Source of the DNA: Erythrobacter sp. | GTDB lineage: Bacteria; Pseudomonadota; Alphaproteobacteria; Sphingomonadales; Sphingomonadaceae | Direction: 5' to 3' | Length of the DNA: 64,000 nt | Assembly: GCA_025698865.1 (NCBI GenBank) | Contig: JAILWQ010000002.1 | Coordinates: forward strand, 394,385-458,384 | Part shown: one piece after another, positions 63,545 through 64,000 of the stretch | Position numbering within the stretch: the first letter of the stretch is position 1 | Layout: each line of letters opens with the position of its first letter | Translations under genes and position numbers: made by a program | Notes under the pieces: model-generated | What the model was told of the DNA's origin: nothing | Databases searched by the model: none | What the model saw: only the letters and a program-made list of their open reading frames with translations

Positions 63545-64000
63545 ATCGCCTTAACCCCTTCGAAGCCGTGCTGACCCGCCCCCTCACGCCGCCGCTCGCC
63601 GAGCAGCTTGATGACCGCCGCCGCCGTCTCCTCGATCGAGCGACGGGTGACGTCGATCACCGGCCAGCCATTGTCGGCGAACATCCGCCGGGCGAAGGCG
63701 ATCTCTTTCTTCACCCGCTCGTTGTCGACATAATCGGTCTGCGTCTTTTCGTTGAGGCTGAGCAGGCGGTTGCGGCGGATCTGGACCAGCCGTTCGGGCG
63801 TGCTGGTCAGGCCAACGACCAGCGGGTGCCTGAGCTGGAAGAGCTTGTCGGGCGGCAGACTCTCGACCACCAACGGGATATTGGCGACCTTGTAGCCACG
63901 ATTGGCGAGATAGATGCTGGTCGGCGTCTTCGAACTGCGCGAAACACCGGCAAGCAGGATGTCGGCCTCCTCCCAGTTCTCCCAGCCGATCCCGTCGTCA
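63541..64000 (-). CDS. ppsR: Pyruvate, phosphate dikinase regulatory protein (DUF299), 5' end outside window
   Basis: Partial: 153 C-terminal codons; the frame is open to the right edge. [17 protein letters not shown] and Y-L-A-N-R-G-Y-K are the family P-loop and its downstream helix; L-T-S-T-P-E-R-L and T-R-R-S-I-E-E-T follow. This bifunctional kinase/pyrophosphorylase switches PPDK or PEP synthetase by threonine phosphorylation. It heads the ppsR-maf-aroE-coaE-dnaQ run. Confidence 0.93.
   Translation of the reverse strand, partial: DDGIGWENWEEADILLAGVSRSSKTPTSIYLANRGYKVANIPLVVESLPPDKLFQLRHPLVVGLTSTPERLVQIRRNRLLSLNEKTQTDYVDNERVKKEIAFARRMFADNGWPVIDVTRRSIEETAAAVIKLLGERRREGAGQHGFEGVKAI

Overview
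The window looks like a chromosomal segment of a GC-rich alphaproteobacterium of the order Sphingomonadales, most like Erythrobacteraceae (Erythrobacter/Qipengyuania/Altererythrobacter type). The assignment is by gene content, not by search: an Rrf2-headed suf operon, a PopZ-like DUF2497 protein, MmcB with an alphaproteobacterial LexA box, LytS/LytTR pairs, UrcA, DUF1491, DUF2093, and the run ppsR-maf-aroE-coaE-dnaQ. Almost everything is core chromosome. The clearest foreign material is at the extreme left.

Layout. 1-1735: right end of an integrated element, with a serine recombinase, a complete tRNA-Arg(CCG) and, 120 bp on, the 5' half of a second tRNA-Arg(CCG). 1866-5964: a hypothetical gene, mmcB, a sterol-desaturase-type hydroxylase, a DUF2141 protein and a large acidic PAS-like protein. 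6004-11146: a palindrome and a tight plus-strand operon for the cell envelope (App1 phosphatase, alpha/beta hydrolase, BepA-like protease, DsbA-like protein, PDZ metalloprotease). 11143-17089: HD-domain protein, LytS/LytTR pair, AI-2E-family permease, nadC, RNase T2, tadA. 17129-25064: rpmB, phytase-like esterase, M23 lipoprotein, DUF2093, xseA and purD (divergent with overlapping start codons), sorbosone-type dehydrogenase, PfkB kinase. 25065-33128: a short membrane/lipoprotein pair, then the eleven-cistron suf operon on the minus strand. 33221-42264: AraC regulator with a terminator in its leader, pyrD, gamma-glutamyltransferase, acyl-CoA ligase, cation/proton antiporter, thiS-thiG fusion and a MerC-type protein with a Zur-like box. 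42396-51749: heme A synthase, rplM-rpsI, metallophosphoesterase, diacylglycerol-kinase-like protein, UrcA, a second LytS/LytTR pair, fumarase and a reduced Pcm-like protein. 51749-58413: TolC, PopZ-like protein, S9 peptidase, [2Fe-2S] protein, CBS protein, ErpA-type carrier, exonuclease III. 58442-64000: cell-wall hydrolase, DUF1491, thioesterase, hpf, dnaQ, coaE, aroE, maf and the start-truncated ppsR.

How the parts fit. The suf genes form one translationally coupled unit with an IscR-like regulator at its head, and a second A-type carrier (ErpA type) lies at 57300. DNA repair is represented by mmcB, xseA, xth and dnaQ. Envelope upkeep is represented by the BepA/DsbA/PDZ operon, the M23 lipoprotein, the SleB-type hydrolase and TolC. 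I did not find rRNA genes, CRISPR arrays, insertion sequences or a complete defence system. The items most worth following are the split tRNA-Arg at the element border, the seamless suf operon with an AT-richer gene inserted in it, the candidate leader RNA or sRNA upstream of the AraC gene, the Zur-like box ahead of merC-thiSG, and the overlapping divergent start codons of xseA and purD.
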